Below, one piece after another: positions 11,576-23,578 of a stretch of DNA of 64,000 bases. Numbering within the stretch: position 1 is the stretch's first letter; the number at the start of each line of letters is the position of its first letter. Made by a program: the position numbers and the translations under genes. The notes below the pieces were generated by a model that worked only from the letters and a program-made list of their open reading frames with translations, had not been told where the DNA came from and did no database searches. The DNA comes from Niebla homalea (taxonomy: Eukaryota > Ascomycota > Lecanoromycetes > Lecanorales > Ramalinaceae), in NCBI GenBank assembly GCA_019925105.1, contig JAHGAU010000001.1, forward strand, positions 2,046,001-2,110,000. The letters are read 5' to 3'.

Positions 11576-12009
11576 TACTGTTGATAGACGACCCTGTAGG
11601 TGGCAATAACCATGGGCTGGAGATAGCCCGAAGAATCGCGTAAGCTCAGAAGATGTCACAGCCAAAGCGGGGAATAGGGATTCCAATATGTACAAACGAT
11701 CGGTCGAAGTTGACGCGCTGTCTCGTGCGCACGTGAACAGTGAAAGGGTCCAGACCGAAGAGATCATTCGCATTATTAGTTTAGATCCGGAACCACTGCC
11801 AAGACATGACTCAATAAGAAATCACGTGACAAGCTTCTATCGCGTTGAAGAACAGAGAGAAATGCTCCAACGTGCTGCGAGCTATGATTTTTTGATCTAG
11901 ATAAAGTCTCATACGATGAAACATGCCGGTCATTGCGAGCGATGGACTGTTCAATACTAGATGCTGACACGTCAAGAAAGTCCGAACGTTCGAGACACAT
12001 AACAATGTC
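11576..12009. promoter_or_regulatory. Shared divergent promoter, Zn2Cys6 regulator / PMS1
   Basis: 434 bp separate the two start codons, which point away from each other. A GACGCGC element lies near 11712 and a CACGTG E-box at about 11730. Nothing else could be assigned. Confidence 0.5.
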
Positions 12010-15000
12010 ATGGCATCGATCAGGCCGCTTGAAGGACGCACCGTCCATCAGATCCAGTCCGGACAGGTCATTGTTGATCTTTGCTCTGTTGCAAAGGAGC
12101 TTGTCGAGAATGGCCTTGATGCGGGAGCCCGCGCTATAGATGTTCGTTTCAAGAATTACGGACTTGACGCTATCGAGGTTCAGGACAATGGCTCCGGCAT
12201 CTCCAGCGAAAGTTATGAGACGATTGCACTGAAACATTACACATCAAAGCTTACAAGCTACCAAGACCTTGCCTTGATTGAGACATTTGGTTTTCGAGGA
12301 GAAGCGCTTTCATCCCTCTGCGCGTTGTCCAAATTTCATATCGTCACCGCCCAAGAAGATGAGGCTCCCAAAGGGACAAAGCTAGATTTTGAGACCTCTG
12401 GGAAGCTCAAGAATCGATCTGTGGTTGCTTGTCAGCGAGGCACCACGGTTTGCGTTGAGAGCCTGTTCGCAAATTTGCCAGTCCGAAGGAGGGAGCTCGA
12501 GAAAAACATCAAGAGAGAGTACAGCAAAGTCCTTAACCTTCTTCAGGCTTATGCATGTATCAGTACGCAAGCCAGAATCAGCGTATGTAACGTGAGTTCG
12601 AAAAGTAAAAAAGCCGTCGTGTTCTCCACGAGATCAAACCCATCTACTCGTGAGAATATTGCAAACGTATTTGGGGCCAAGTCTCTTGCTGGACTTCTAG
12701 ATATGACTGTCGACCTAGAGATGGCATCGGCGGAGAATGCGGAGAGCCGCAGGTCAGATAGCGAGTATGTACCGGATCTCTCATCAGCAAGCCATCAGCT
12801 GACTTGCTACGAAGTAAAGATCTAGTACAGCTACTTGGACACGTATCTCGGCCTGGCTTTGGCGAGGGTAGACAGGCACCTGATCGCCAGATGTTCTTTG
12901 TTAATTCGAGACCCTGTAATTTGCCTCAAGTTGCCAAGGTCTTCAATGAGGTATACAAATCGTACAACATCGCGCAGTCGCCTTTTGTATTTGCCAACAT
13001 CCGATTGAACACTAGTAAGACTCCTTGGGTATATCGTAACCAAGGCTGATAGCTCAAGATGCGTACGACGTCAATGTCTCCCCAGACAAACGGACCATCC
13101 TGCTTCATGAGCAAGGTGCGCTCCTGGAATCCCTGAGGGTATGATTCGTATGATGTCAAGCTTGACATGGGCTAACCATCCTAGTCATATTTGACAAGGC
13201 TTTTTGAGAGGCAAGATCGAACGGTGCCTGAAAGTCAATACCGAGAGCAGAAGATCCCGTTCTGTAAGCCAAAGTCTACGGCTACTGGCGCTTCTCCTGC
13301 AGCAGGAGAAGTCCAGGATTCTTCAGATGGTGATACACTCGTAGAGGACGTGGCAGAAGAAACACCGAAATTGATTGAGCAATTTGCAAGCCGCGGTACT
13401 GTGGGACGAAGGCAACATAGGGAGCCCCTCGTCGCCCGTAGATCATCATCAATCCGGTCAGATGGACTCGAAACTGTACGGAAGAGAAGACACATGGAGC
13501 AAACAACAGAAGATCCGCTTCCAAGCATTATACATAGCGGCCGTGACAGCCCAGGACGTCATGCGATAGACAAAGACTCCCAATCGGTAAACGGTAGCGC
13601 TTTTGAACAAACAGAAGAGGCTGTGAAGCTCAATGGGGGGGTCGAGGAAGAAGATCCATCTCCTGAAGCCGAACCTCTGAAGCTGGGTACCCAAGAGGAG
13701 GCCATTACTCCACAGGCTTCAAATATCGTCCAGAACGCCTTTGACCGCATGCGACCCCGACGAAGTTCACCAGAGGTCGCGACGGTAACCATTGGGTCCA
13801 AAACAACAACATCTGTACTTGGATCATCAGTGTATAGCCGATCCGGGCGCCCTACAAGACAATCAAATACACAAGATGACTCTTCCTCGCTTCCTAAAGG
13901 GGCAATGCAGCCTCCTGGTAGTAGCTTGCGAGCATTCGCAGCGCCTGGCAGTGATCTCCGTCAGACTGTCGGGATTCCACCGAGCAAGGTGGGCAAGACG
14001 TTTTCCTATGGTCAAGACGCTAGTCCGGACACATCCTCCATCGACTCTACCGAGAATGTGAGTGAGAATCCTGGCGAAGATTTGTCCGAGGAAGGCGAGC
14101 AGGGTGACCCCGACCTCTTTGATGAGGGTCCAGATGCTGAATTCCTTGATGAAAGTGGTAAAAAAGCCCTAGAAGACGCTAAAGTGGCTGAGATGATCAG
14201 ACAGACTGAGGAGTCGGGAACCCTACCGTCAGAGGATTGCAAACGTCGTACACAGCAGGCGCTGAATGGCAGTAAGGCGGCACACTCGACAACAGAGTTG
14301 CTACAAAATGTTGTAGTATCTGTCGGCGGCATTTTCCGACACTTGCAACATAGTAAAAAACTGCTTCAATTCAGCTCAGAGACTATGAGTGACGGTTCAG
14401 GCCATTCAATTGCCAATGAAGAAGGTCCCATGAGTCACATGCACGCCAACGGTGGTCCGAACCTCAGCATCTCCAAGAATGATTTCGTGAAGCTACGTAT
14501 TGTTGGACAATTTAATCTCGGCTTTGTGCTCGTAACACGCAAGAACCATGACATGTTCATTGTTGATCAGCACGCCTCGGACGAGATCATCAACTTCGAG
14601 CGACTGCAGGCTACCACAGTAATCCAGAATCAACAGCTTGTCCATCCGAAGAGACTCGAGCTGACGGCAGTGGACGAAGAGGTGATCTTAGAAAACCAAG
14701 ACGCTCTGACGAAGAATGGCTTCGTTGTTGATATTGATCAAAGTGGAGACTACCAAGTCGGTCAAAGAGCTTCGCTTGTTTCGCTACCTATGAGCAAAGA
14801 GACCACCTTTAAGCCTTCAGATCTCGAGGAGCTGATCGCTCTCCTTGCTGACAGTCCCACCCCGTCCTCTACTATTCCGCGTCCAACGAAAATCCGAAAA
14901 ATACTAGCAATGAGAGCATGCAGGAGCAGCATAATGATCGGTAAGGTGTTGACACAACATATGATGGAAAGACTGGTCGGGAAGATGGGCGAGATAGATA

Positions 15001-15230
15001 AGCCTTGGAACTGTCCGCATGGCCGTCCCACAATCAGGCATGTTTGCGGGCTTCTTGGGATCGGTGGATATGATGAATATTCAGCGCAAGACGAGGACGA
15101 AGACTCCTCGTTTGTGGTGAATTGGCGAAGGTGGTCGGAAAGCTTGAGCAATGACAGCTCCCATTCAGTATCGGATGACGAGGGAATGCTTGGGGATGGG
15201 TCGAAGTTACAGACAGAAGGCGGTATTTGA
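12010..15230 (+). CDS. PMS1: DNA mismatch repair protein PMS1 (MutL homologue)
   Basis: PMS1 pairs with MLH1 to form MutL-alpha, the latent endonuclease of nuclear mismatch repair. Exons are 12010..12764, 12815..13014, 13059..13138 and 13185..15230 (1026 aa, phases checked). The N-terminal GHKL ATPase shows VAKELVENGLDAGA, DNGSGI, FGFRGEALSSL and GTTVCVESLFANLPVRRRE. The transducer domain follows with GHVSRPGFGEGRQ, FFVNSRPC and YDVNVSPDKRTILLHE. About 400 residues of acidic, low-complexity linker come next. The C-terminal domain has the metal-binding endonuclease motif DQHASDEIINFE, ACRSSIMIG and PWNCPHGRPTIRH, so the nuclease site looks intact. The introns are 44-50 nt; intron 1 uses GTATGT with branch CTGAC, intron 2 GTAAGA with CTGAT. 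The start MASIRPLEGRTVHQI matches the family N-terminus. Confidence 0.97.
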
Positions 15231-15693
15231 ATTTCCCTATCTGAATTCTTGCTGCAGAGCACGTGTCGGGCGTTTTGTGGAGCCGAATGTTGTCTCTTCT
15301 GTTTCGGCTTAGCCAACGAGACGGTGCATGAATTAAGATCGCTTCATCGATGGTATGAACATTAAGCAAACACTGTAAGGAATTAAAATATCCTACCCTG
15401 GTTGTTTAAGCCACAATGTGTACATCACCGCGACCGAAGCTCCCAGTCCTTGGTCTTCACTATTGATCCTACAATCTAGGGCGCAAGGACCTTTCGATAC
15501 GAGTATCATCATCGCATGATGTTTAGAATGGGATATTGCATTGGTATAGAGCTATATAGTATCCATTCATGACACGATTCAAAATGACTCCGCTCCGCGC
15601 CTCGCTTCATGTACATTTGAGACTGACATACTCATAAATGTACGCCGTACACGTTGGTGACGTTTTCTCTCTCTGGCTATTTCTAGGGACGTC
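15231..15693. other. Convergent intergenic region
   Basis: This lies between the PMS1 stop and the stop of the minus-strand membrane protein, so it should hold both 3' UTRs. No further gene is seen. Confidence 0.55.
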
Positions 15694-17513
15694 TTACCAC
15701 ATACCACCACCAGCACCTCTGCCTTCTTCCATCACCTTCCCACTGACTTCTCTAGCTCTGACTCCACCACTCGGCAAGATGCCTCCCTCTCTGATCTCCA
15801 CCCCGCTTCTGCTGACGACTCTGCCTCCGCCATTGTCACGCTTTGGTCTACCCTGCGTACCGAACTGTCTTGCCTTTGAAATACCGACCAATCCTGGGCC
15901 CGCAAGATTCCCAGTACTTGGTGTGAGCGCACGTATGTCATTCCCTGCGGGCTTGGAGTAGTTGACCTTGTTCGACGGATTCATTTCCAAAGGTCGAGGC
16001 AGCAATGGTGGCTGGTTTTCATCTGTGTACTCAAAAGGAGCAGATTGCGCCAGTGGCTGATAGCTGTTCTTGTTCCTTAAGAAGGTGAGCTCTCGTGGCG
16101 GTGAGGGAGATGGTGAAGGAGACGGATGGGTGATCCAATTGTTATCTGCCAGCGCCGGTAGAGAAGGGACTGTTGATGGCGGACGAGGTGAATTTGTTGC
16201 CCGTGAGTACACTGATGATGCCTTCGTTGGCGATCTTTTGAGTCGTGGTTCCAACAATTCGTTCTGGGAAATCAGATTCGGAACGGTCGGTTGCTGATTC
16301 AGATCTGGAAAATGGGTGCGAGATGTCCGCTGAGAAGGTGCCTGGCTCTGAGGTCGTTGCGCAACGTCTATGCGAGAATCTCGAGGACTGAAGTTTGGGC
16401 TTTGGGGACTAATGTTCGTATGCGACTCGTTTCGAGTGTGCATAAACGGCACACTGCGCACGGGTGATATCAGCGGATCATCTGGCCTGGTTGAATCTCG
16501 ATTGGACGTGGTAGTTGTTGCCATTGAGGTTTTGCTCATACGATTATCTGTCATATCTGATCGTTTGTGCTTATGTCTGGAAGTCAGATTATCCTCAAGA
16601 GGGTTCATGTCAGGGGGAAGTCGTGAGATCTGCCGAAAGATGACGCCGAGGTACAAGGAGAAAGCCAAAGAGACAAGGTGTAAGGCTCCATCAATTATGC
16701 TCAAGAGGAATGTAGCATAGATGATATCATGGGTCGCTCGACTGGTGCCAAAAAGGGTTGACCAGTGGCCGTTGGTATTGCTAGGTTCTGTGGACTCCGT
16801 CTGAGCGACCATGGCACTGTACGCAAAGAAGGGAACAAGGGATACGTCTATGATCGCGGCGAAAAGCATATAGCTAGCGGATGAGGTTGGTGTTCGACCC
16901 TTTGAGGACCGAGCAAGGTGGTAGATTGCATAGAGCGTGTGCAATATCGCAACAGCCGGCTATTTCAATGTTGATTAGCACTTGGGTCGAATCGAATGAG
17001 ATGTGGTTCGCATACCGGCACCCTTATGATCCAACTTGATAATGCATCCGTGCCTTTGATGCATATCACGCAAAATAGCATTCCTAACGCGCCCAAAAGC
17101 GCCCATATTCGTAGGATCAATTGCGCCATTCTTGTCCATTTTACTTTCGATTTGGTCCGCGGACTCATTGGCTTTGCATTAAGGTTGCCATATGGAACAA
17201 TAAAGTAGGAATCAGGATGTCGATTGAAGTCCTTTGAGTCGATGAGCGGCCCATACTGCTTTGGTCGAGGTTGTGGAGGTGTCCAGCTCGCGTGCGTCGC
17301 CGCCCTCGGATTGAAGCCCTTGTCCGAAGGTCCAAGGATGGAGTACTTGGTAGGATGGTCGTACATCCAAGGCTGATCTACACCCATTGCGACTCCGTAC
17401 AACGTCGAGCAGCCAGAGATGGTGAGCCAAAAGTGTAGGACAACGCCCTGGAAACTAATGCCCAACTGAAGATCTCTATTTGACCTCGGCTGTTTCCCGG
17501 TTGCTTGGGACAA
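15694..17513 (-). CDS. Fungal integral membrane protein, function unknown
   Basis: I do not recognise a named family. Two exons, 17513..17016 and 16959..15694, are joined across a 56-nt intron (GTATGC, branch GCTAATC, GAAATAG) to give about 587 aa. Five hydrophobic segments are visible: VVLHFWLTISGCSTLYGVAM, LILRIWALLGALGMLFCVIC, AVAILHTLYAIYHL, YMLFAAIIDVSLVPFFAYSA and YATFLLSIIDGALHLVSLAF. The fourth and fifth are separated by a short polar loop. After RQISRLPPDMNPLEDNLTSR the remaining roughly 300 residues are polar, Ser/Pro/Arg-rich and probably disordered, with an SPSPSPSPP run, as in many fungal cortical or signalling membrane proteins. The start codon is only 82 bp from that of the adrenodoxin reductase on the other strand. 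Confidence 0.75.
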
Positions 17514-17595
17514 CAGTCGTGTCGCTTATCGATAACAGCTTCATCGAATCCGCCTCGGCCACTCCAAAAATGTCGTCTATAATTGTCAAAAGCCA
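17514..17595. promoter_or_regulatory. Very short divergent promoter
   Basis: Only 82 bp separate the divergent ATGs of the membrane protein (17513) and adrenodoxin reductase (17596). Both 5' UTRs must be very short or overlap. Confidence 0.5.
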
Positions 17596-19301
17596 ATGCT
17601 TCGAATTGCTGGGCCTGGGAAAAGAAGGATTGCGAGCTGTGTCTCGACTTCCAAGGGAAAATCCAATGTCGTTGCTCCGTTGTCCGACGCAACCAAAAGG
17701 GATGTCAGCCATATCGCTTCAGATGGCAGACCCTTTCGGATGGCAGTCATCGGCTCGGGACCTGCTGGCTTCTACACTGCGTATAAAGTCATGTCGAACA
17801 TCAAAAACGCCAGAATCGATATGTACGAGTCCTTGCCCGTTCCTTTTGGATTGGTAAGATTCGGCGTTGCGCCTGATCATCCAGAAGTCAAAGTATGTAG
17901 AAGCGTTACCTGCTTTCTATCTATCGGGTGCTGCAATAGTGTTTGGTCCTGCAAAGTTCTCTCTAAATTCTGTTTTCTAATGCATCATCTGCTTAGAATT
18001 GTCAAGAAAAATTCACCGAAGTTGCGTCGTCCCCTGAATTCAACTTTGTCGGCAACGTTGAAATTGGCAAAGACCTCCCACTAAATATTCTGAAAGAAAA
18101 CTATGATGCCATCCTGTTTGCATACGGGGCTTCTCAGGATCGCAAGCTTGGGCTTCCTGGAGAAAATGAGTTTAATGGCATTTATTCAGCACGTGATTTC
18201 GTGGCTTGGTATAATGGCCTCCCTGGCTATGCTGACTTACAACCCAATTTGACCGTGGGAGAGACTGCTGTTATTATTGGCCAAGGAAACGTTGCGCTCG
18301 ACGTTGCGCGTACCTTACTGACCGACGTCGATGTTTTGTGCAGGACTGACATGGCTGAACATGCTCTTGCCGCATTGGCGAGAAGCAAGGTCAAACATGT
18401 ACATGTTGTTGGCAGACGTGGGCCGTTCCAGGTAAGCTCCTCAGGGTAACAGTGAAGAGTATTTTCGGTTGATCGAATCGTCCCAAAGGCTTCTTTCACC
18501 ATCAGGGAAGTCCGTGAACTCATGCAGTTACCTGACTGCTCATTTGGGCATATCGACCCCGCCCTACTGCCCTCCGAGAATGACAAGTTGCCGAGAACCC
18601 CAAAACGTATGCTTGCACTCCTGCAAAAAGGTTCGAGTACTCAAAGCGCGGCCAAATCATGGTCCTTAGACTTTATGCAGTCGCCAGTCAGGTTTCTCGG
18701 CAAACCAAGCGATCGTCAGTTAACAGGGGTCGACTTCCTTGAGAATGAATATCAGGAGCCCCAACAGAAATTCGAGCCAAGCGCAAAGGTGCAACCTAAA
18801 AGCGCAACGCCACCATGGATGTTCTCAACTAGTCTGGCTTTCAGAAGCATTGGCTATAAGTCTAGGGCTGTTGAAGGGATGTCGAACCTGGGAATTCAAT
18901 TTGACCAGAGCCGAGGCATTATCCCCAATGACGGCTATGGTCGTATCACAGGCTCAAAAGAACCGCCGGTCTCCAGCACCGGCGGTTTCGCGGCTCTACC
19001 TGGCCTATACTGTGCAGGCTGGGTCAAGAGAGGCCCTGCAGGCGTCATAGCCAATACGATGGAGGACGCTTTTGCCACTGCTGAAGCTATCTCGAACGAT
19101 TGGCAAGAGGGAAAGCATTTCTTGTGTGGCGGTGATGGCTGGGATGCAATAGCACCTCTCGCGCAGGCAAAAAGTCTTCGACCCGTTTCGTGGATGGACT
19201 GGCTTCGTATAGATGCCGCGGAGAAAGCCGACGGCAAGTTGAAAGGAAAAGAGAGAGAAAAGTTTTGCAGTGTCTCCCAAATGATGTCCATCCTCGACTG
19301 A
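17596..19301 (+). CDS. ARH1: Mitochondrial NADPH:adrenodoxin oxidoreductase
   Basis: This FAD enzyme passes electrons from NADPH to mitochondrial ferredoxin, for iron-sulfur cluster and haem A synthesis. Exons are 17596..17892, 17997..18431 and 18489..19301, giving 514 aa. The first about 50 residues (MLRIAGPGKRRIASCVSTSK) are basic and Ser-rich, fitting a mitochondrial presequence. The FAD-binding glycine motif is AVIGSGPAGFYTAYKV, followed by YESLPVPFGLVRFGVAPDHP. The NADPH-binding motif is GQGNVALDVAR, then HVHVVGRRGPFQ at the second exon end. The C-terminal FAD contact is GWVKRGPAGVIANTMEDA. The length matches the family. Intron 1 is 104 nt, longer than most here; intron 2 is 57 nt. Tail-to-tail with L2HGDH. 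Confidence 0.96.
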
Positions 19302-19561
19302 TGACTTATGACCGATTGCCCAGAGATCTTTCTGGGGGTTATCTCACGTCGCCGCTATGTGGAACGAAAAGCCAAAGCCACGGGCCTGCCTTCTCGAACA
19401 GGTACGGCTATTGCTTTTACTGCATCTCCCCAAACCAGTATTCCTGGAATCTGGGAGAGTATCCTCTGCATAAACTTGCCGGAGGTCTACGACCTAACTT
19501 AGCCTACTGCGGTCCTCACTGGAGACTTGGAATTGCGATGGTGGCCTTATATTGGTCTCCT

Positions 19562-20832
19562 TCACTTGTAAAGGAGGTCATGCACCATGTCGCCAATAGC
19601 AAGCGAGCTCGTCAGACCTGGGCTTTCAATGCCTAGTAAATTGACAAATCCATCGAGACCTTCTTCCTTGCGGATAAGGAAATCCGCGAAGCCGTCTCCT
19701 TTGCCCCGGGCGACTGCGCTACCTCGTCCAAGTTTTGGTCTGATACCACTGTAATCTAATTGAACTTTGTCTCGGCGGACCCCAGGCAGATACGTCTCAA
19801 TTGCGTCAAGCGCGGCAGAAAGTCCAGACTCGTTTACGGAAAGATCGTTGGGATCCTCGACCCACTCAACATCCGGGCCAAAGCGGACCTGGCCCGCCAT
19901 ATCGATAGTGAGATGAGTACCAAGACCTGCACCGCCAACCCCAGGAGCGGGATATATGAGGGTTTGTGGCTTGGGGCTCGGGGCGGAATACGAATAGTAC
20001 GACCCTTTCGCATAATACGGCTTCACATACCTTGACTCGGGCAGAAGACTGTTGGAAAGGTTTACCGCCGCAAGACCGGCACTATTGATAAGAGTTTCAG
20101 TCGTAACAGTGGCGAGCTCGGCCGATGATCCCGATCTGACACTGATCCTATATCCCTCCTTTCCGGCATTCATTGGCTCTATGGACTCCACACTTGTGTG
20201 ACAAGCGAGGTCCCCGCCACTGGATAAGAGGCTGTCTTCTAAGAAAGACATATAGCCATGGGAATCAACAATGCCAGTCGTCGGGCTTTCAAGCACAGCT
20301 TCATTGGCTCGTACATCGGGCTCGCGAGATTTTGCTTCAGCGAGAGAGATGAAGTGTATTGGCACCCCAATTGATTTAGCGAAATCATGCGTTTTCTGGA
20401 GTTCATCATGCTGCTGCTTATCCTGTGCAACGACCCACTTCTTTGTGTTCTTATAAGGGATTTTTGCCTTGCCGCAAAGATCGTACAACATTCGCTTCCC
20501 CTTCAAGCAGAGCGCAGTTTTCAGCGAGTCAGGGCCATAATAGATCCCCGCATGAATCACTTCAGAATTGCGACTACTCGTCTCCGTGCCCACAGCGCCA
20601 TGCCTTTCAATCAAGAGCGTGGTCGTATTGTCCCGTGCTGCAAGCCTCCTTGCAGTGGCTAGACCGACGGCTCCGCCTCCAATGACCTAGGTTTATGAGC
20701 TGTGTCTATGCTAAGAATTAGATACCTTGAGAAGCGTACCACGTGGGTATAATCGGCCTGCTTTCTTATGGAGGTCGAAATGCAGCGCCGAGAAGCATGT
20801 CCGAGGATATTAGCGGGTGCAATGGGAAGCAT
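19562..20832 (-). CDS. L2HGDH: L-2-hydroxyglutarate dehydrogenase, mitochondrial (FAD/DAO family)
   Basis: This flavoenzyme oxidises L-2-hydroxyglutarate to 2-oxoglutarate, a metabolite-repair step in mitochondria. Exons are 20832..20740 and 20686..19562 (405 aa). Exon 1 encodes a presequence-like N-terminus (MLPIAPANILGHASRRCIST). The intron uses GTACGC and CCTAG, and joins ADYTHV to VIGGGAVGLATARRLA, the dinucleotide-binding motif. Family signatures are GTETSSRNSEVIHAGIYY, GIVDSHGYMSFLED, the NSAGLAA motif, AKGSYYSY, GLGTHLTIDMAGQVRFGPD, DYSGIRPKL and the C-terminal LLGIESPGLTSSLAIG. The DAO-family fold is certain and the L2HGDH subgroup is strongly supported by these blocks. Confidence 0.93.
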
Positions 20833-21017
20833 TCTGATACATAATCACCGAGGAGTATTGAAACCGGGCTGAAATCTAATATAGTATCGGAGATAGCGCT
20901 TCGCGTAAAATTGCCGCCGGAGGACCTCAAGCTCTTGTGGAACTTCCACAGACCGAGGGACAGAGATTCTGAAGCGTTTGTCATTACAAGCGAAGAGTTG
21001 TGCTGCAAGTGGTGGGT
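20833..21017. promoter_or_regulatory. Divergent promoter, L2HGDH / L1-domain protein
   Basis: 185 bp lie between divergent start codons. No specific element was identified with confidence. Confidence 0.4.
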
Positions 21018-22277
21018 ATGGCCCTTCAAAAGCCTTCAGAGTCGCCGTATCAACTCGATGCAGCACAGGTGAGCTCTTTTCTACGTTTCATCCTCAAAGC
21101 TAAATCCCTGTAGACTCTCAAAGCTTCTTCTGCGCTCCTCAATCACATTCACAAATCAGCTACTGAGAAAGAAGCTTCAAGTAGCGCCAAAAACCTCCTC
21201 TCCGATGACCCACAGGATCCCTCAAATGCTGAGCCTGTACACCTTATAATCACTACTAAGAAACACATTGCTCCCAAGCTGAACATAAAACCTCGGAAAA
21301 TCCTACTCCCATATTCAATCTATTCCCTTCCAAGTCAATCGATATGCCTCATCACACCGTCGCCTCAGAGGGCTTTCAAAGATCTGATTGCTCATCCAGC
21401 TTTCTCGCCGGACCTCGGGAAACGCATCACCCGAGTCATTGAAGTGGACAAGCTGAAGAAGAAGTATAGGAGCTTTGAATTGAAGCGACAGCTGAAAGAC
21501 AGCCATGATTTATTTATAGTTGACGACAGAGTAGGAGCGGGCGCTTTGATTCATACGTTGGGGAAAACATTCTACAGCGGTATCAAAGTGCCCTTCACTG
21601 TACGGCTTACCCCGTACCAAGACAAAAAGGAGAAGAAGAACGCAGCTTTGCCAAGTACTAAGCCCAAGAAGGAGTCTTCTGCTCCCAGAGCAATCACTTC
21701 TCCTCAAGTGGCTGCGGCTGAGATTTCACGCACTCTGTCATCAACATTCTTCACCCTCAAGCCTACTGCTACTACTTCGATCTGCGTTGGTCGTTCAGCC
21801 CATTCGGCTGAGCAGCTACGGGAGAACATTGAGGCTGTGGTTCTGGCTTTGACTGAGAAGTACATCCCAAGGAAATGGAAGGGGATCAAGGCAATGCATA
21901 TCAAAGGAACGCATACAATGGCTCTGCCCATATGGCTAGCGGACGAGCTGTGGGATGACCATGGAATGGTATTGGAAGATCAAGAGGCTGCGGACGCAAA
22001 GGCGAAGGCGATGCAGAAGGGCAAGAGACCGAAGAGATTGTTGGAGGATGCCACACCAGGGTCGGAGAATGTTGCGAATGATAGCAGCCACAAGGGGAAG
22101 AAAAGGAAGAAAGGAGTTAATGAATGGAAACAGAGATTTCAGAAAAAGAAGCAAAAGGTTCAGCATGAGGGATTCAGTGAAGAAATGGCCATGCGCAGAC
22201 GGAAGTTGAGAATGCAGAAGAACAAGGTCACAGATGGGCTCGCGAAGGTGGAGAACAGCGCAGCCGCAGCGGCTTAG
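21018..22277 (+). CDS. Ribosomal L1-domain nucleolar protein (UTP30/CIC1-like)
   Basis: This is a ribosome biogenesis factor with a ribosomal protein L1 fold, like yeast Utp30 and Cic1, which act on pre-ribosomes in the nucleolus. Exons are 21018..21068 and 21114..22277 (45-nt intron, GTGAGC..CTGTAG), giving 404 aa. After a short N-terminus (MALQKPSESPYQLD) the L1 domain contains SALLNHIHKSATEKE, VHLIITTKKHIAPK, ICLITPSPQRAFKDL, DLFIVDDRVGAGALIHTLGK and, in its second part, TSICVGRSAHSAEQLRENIE. The last about 100 residues are Lys/Arg-rich with KGKKRKKG and RFQKKKQKVQ, typical nucleolar-targeting sequence. Whether it is the Utp30 or the Cic1 orthologue cannot be separated here. Confidence 0.88.
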
Positions 22278-22319
22278 TGTCATCTCAAACTCGCTATTTC
22301 CAATATATTCCAGCTTCCC

Positions 22320-23319
22320 TCAATCGTACATCACCTCGAAGACATCTTTGAGTAACTCGTCTGTGACAGACATATGGGGCCCCTCAGCCATCTTATATGC
22401 CAAAGCCCCCTTTCCATCCAGTTCTCTCAGGCCGATCCAGTCCTCCAAGTAGATATCCTGATCTTTGAGCTTCTTGACAACGCGGTCTTCCCCAGTGCCC
22501 ACCACTGAATCGAACCAGGTGCTCTCCGGAGGCACCACGACGGCGTCCTCGCTGAATTGGTACATCAGGAAATTGTCTAGGCTGGCCAGATTCTTCTTGT
22601 ACGTCTCATTCTTGACCGGTCTCTCATTGTTCAGATCCGCGAGCCAATTGGAATACTCCAAGTATTCATCCATCTTCTCCGGATCTTTATAGTATTGCGC
22701 AGGCACCAAATGCGACTGCACCCAATGGGTCCATGTCTGGGTTTTTAGAATGCCATCCCATGCAATGCAGACGAGCGTGCTCCAGCTCTGTTCGCAGTTA
22801 TTGAAATCGCTGATGCCGTTGTGCGGGCTTCCAAACGTCACCAGGTTCTTCACTGGTGGGCTGTTGCAGGTCTCCACGTAAGCGCGCATGAACTGACCGC
22901 CCTGCGAGAAGCCGATGGCGTTGACGGCAGGCGCCTTGCTGAGGATTGGGTCTTCTGCAATCTTGGCGCATGCGACAGCTATCTGCTCTGTGACATTACC
23001 ATAGAAGGTAGCAGTCCGGTCGTCGCCAGTGTCTTCATCGAGGCGAACGTTGTAAGTGTAGGTCGGTCCATGAGTTTGATTCAAGAGTTCTCCAACGAGG
23101 TTCATGCCATCGGAGTCATAGCTATCTCCTACTCAGCTCGAGAGCCACAAGCTGGGATGGGAGTTCTTACTTATCACCCAAACCGTGCCATATAAGGAGA
23201 GGTAACCTTGAAGATGAGGTCGACTGAACGTCGGAGTTGAGGGGCTGTTGAGGAGGAAGAGCTATCGCTGTGACCGCTGTAGCCGACGCAAATGTGAACA
23301 GAGTCTTGAGAAGCCCCAT
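22320..23319 (-). CDS. PPT1: Palmitoyl-protein thioesterase
   Basis: This lysosomal/vacuolar or secreted hydrolase removes palmitate from protein cysteines. Exons are 23319..23171 and 23121..22320, giving 316 aa; the 49-nt intron (GTAAGA..GATAG) interrupts GDN-YDSDGMN. The start MGLLKTLFTFASATAVTAIA gives a clear signal peptide; an in-frame upstream ATG at 23361 would bury it, so the shorter start is preferred. The family N-terminal motif LPLLIWHGLGD is present. The catalytic serine sits in AIGFSQGGQFMRAY, followed by TFGSPHNGIS. The catalytic Asp is likely in QFSEDAVVVPPESTWF and the His in AEGPHMSVTDE. All triad regions look intact. The stop lies 42 bp from the stop of the convergent L1-domain gene. 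Confidence 0.95.
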
Positions 23320-23578
23320 AGTAAATTTGCAGAGACCTGTACTTTGATCAGGATCTTGCAAATGAATATGGAACTTTAGAAATGAATGTAGAGAATCGAG
23401 GATTGTTGCTTCAGTAATTGCCTGCTGAGTGACGACATTAACTTCACTGTTGGGGGTTCCCCGCTGTCAACGGGCCGTTCCATTGGATCAACCGCTCGCA
23501 TGGCTGCAGGGCACGTCATAGGCTCATAGGAGTATCGGTCTGATATTCTGCGAAGAACTCGACCAATAACATTACATT

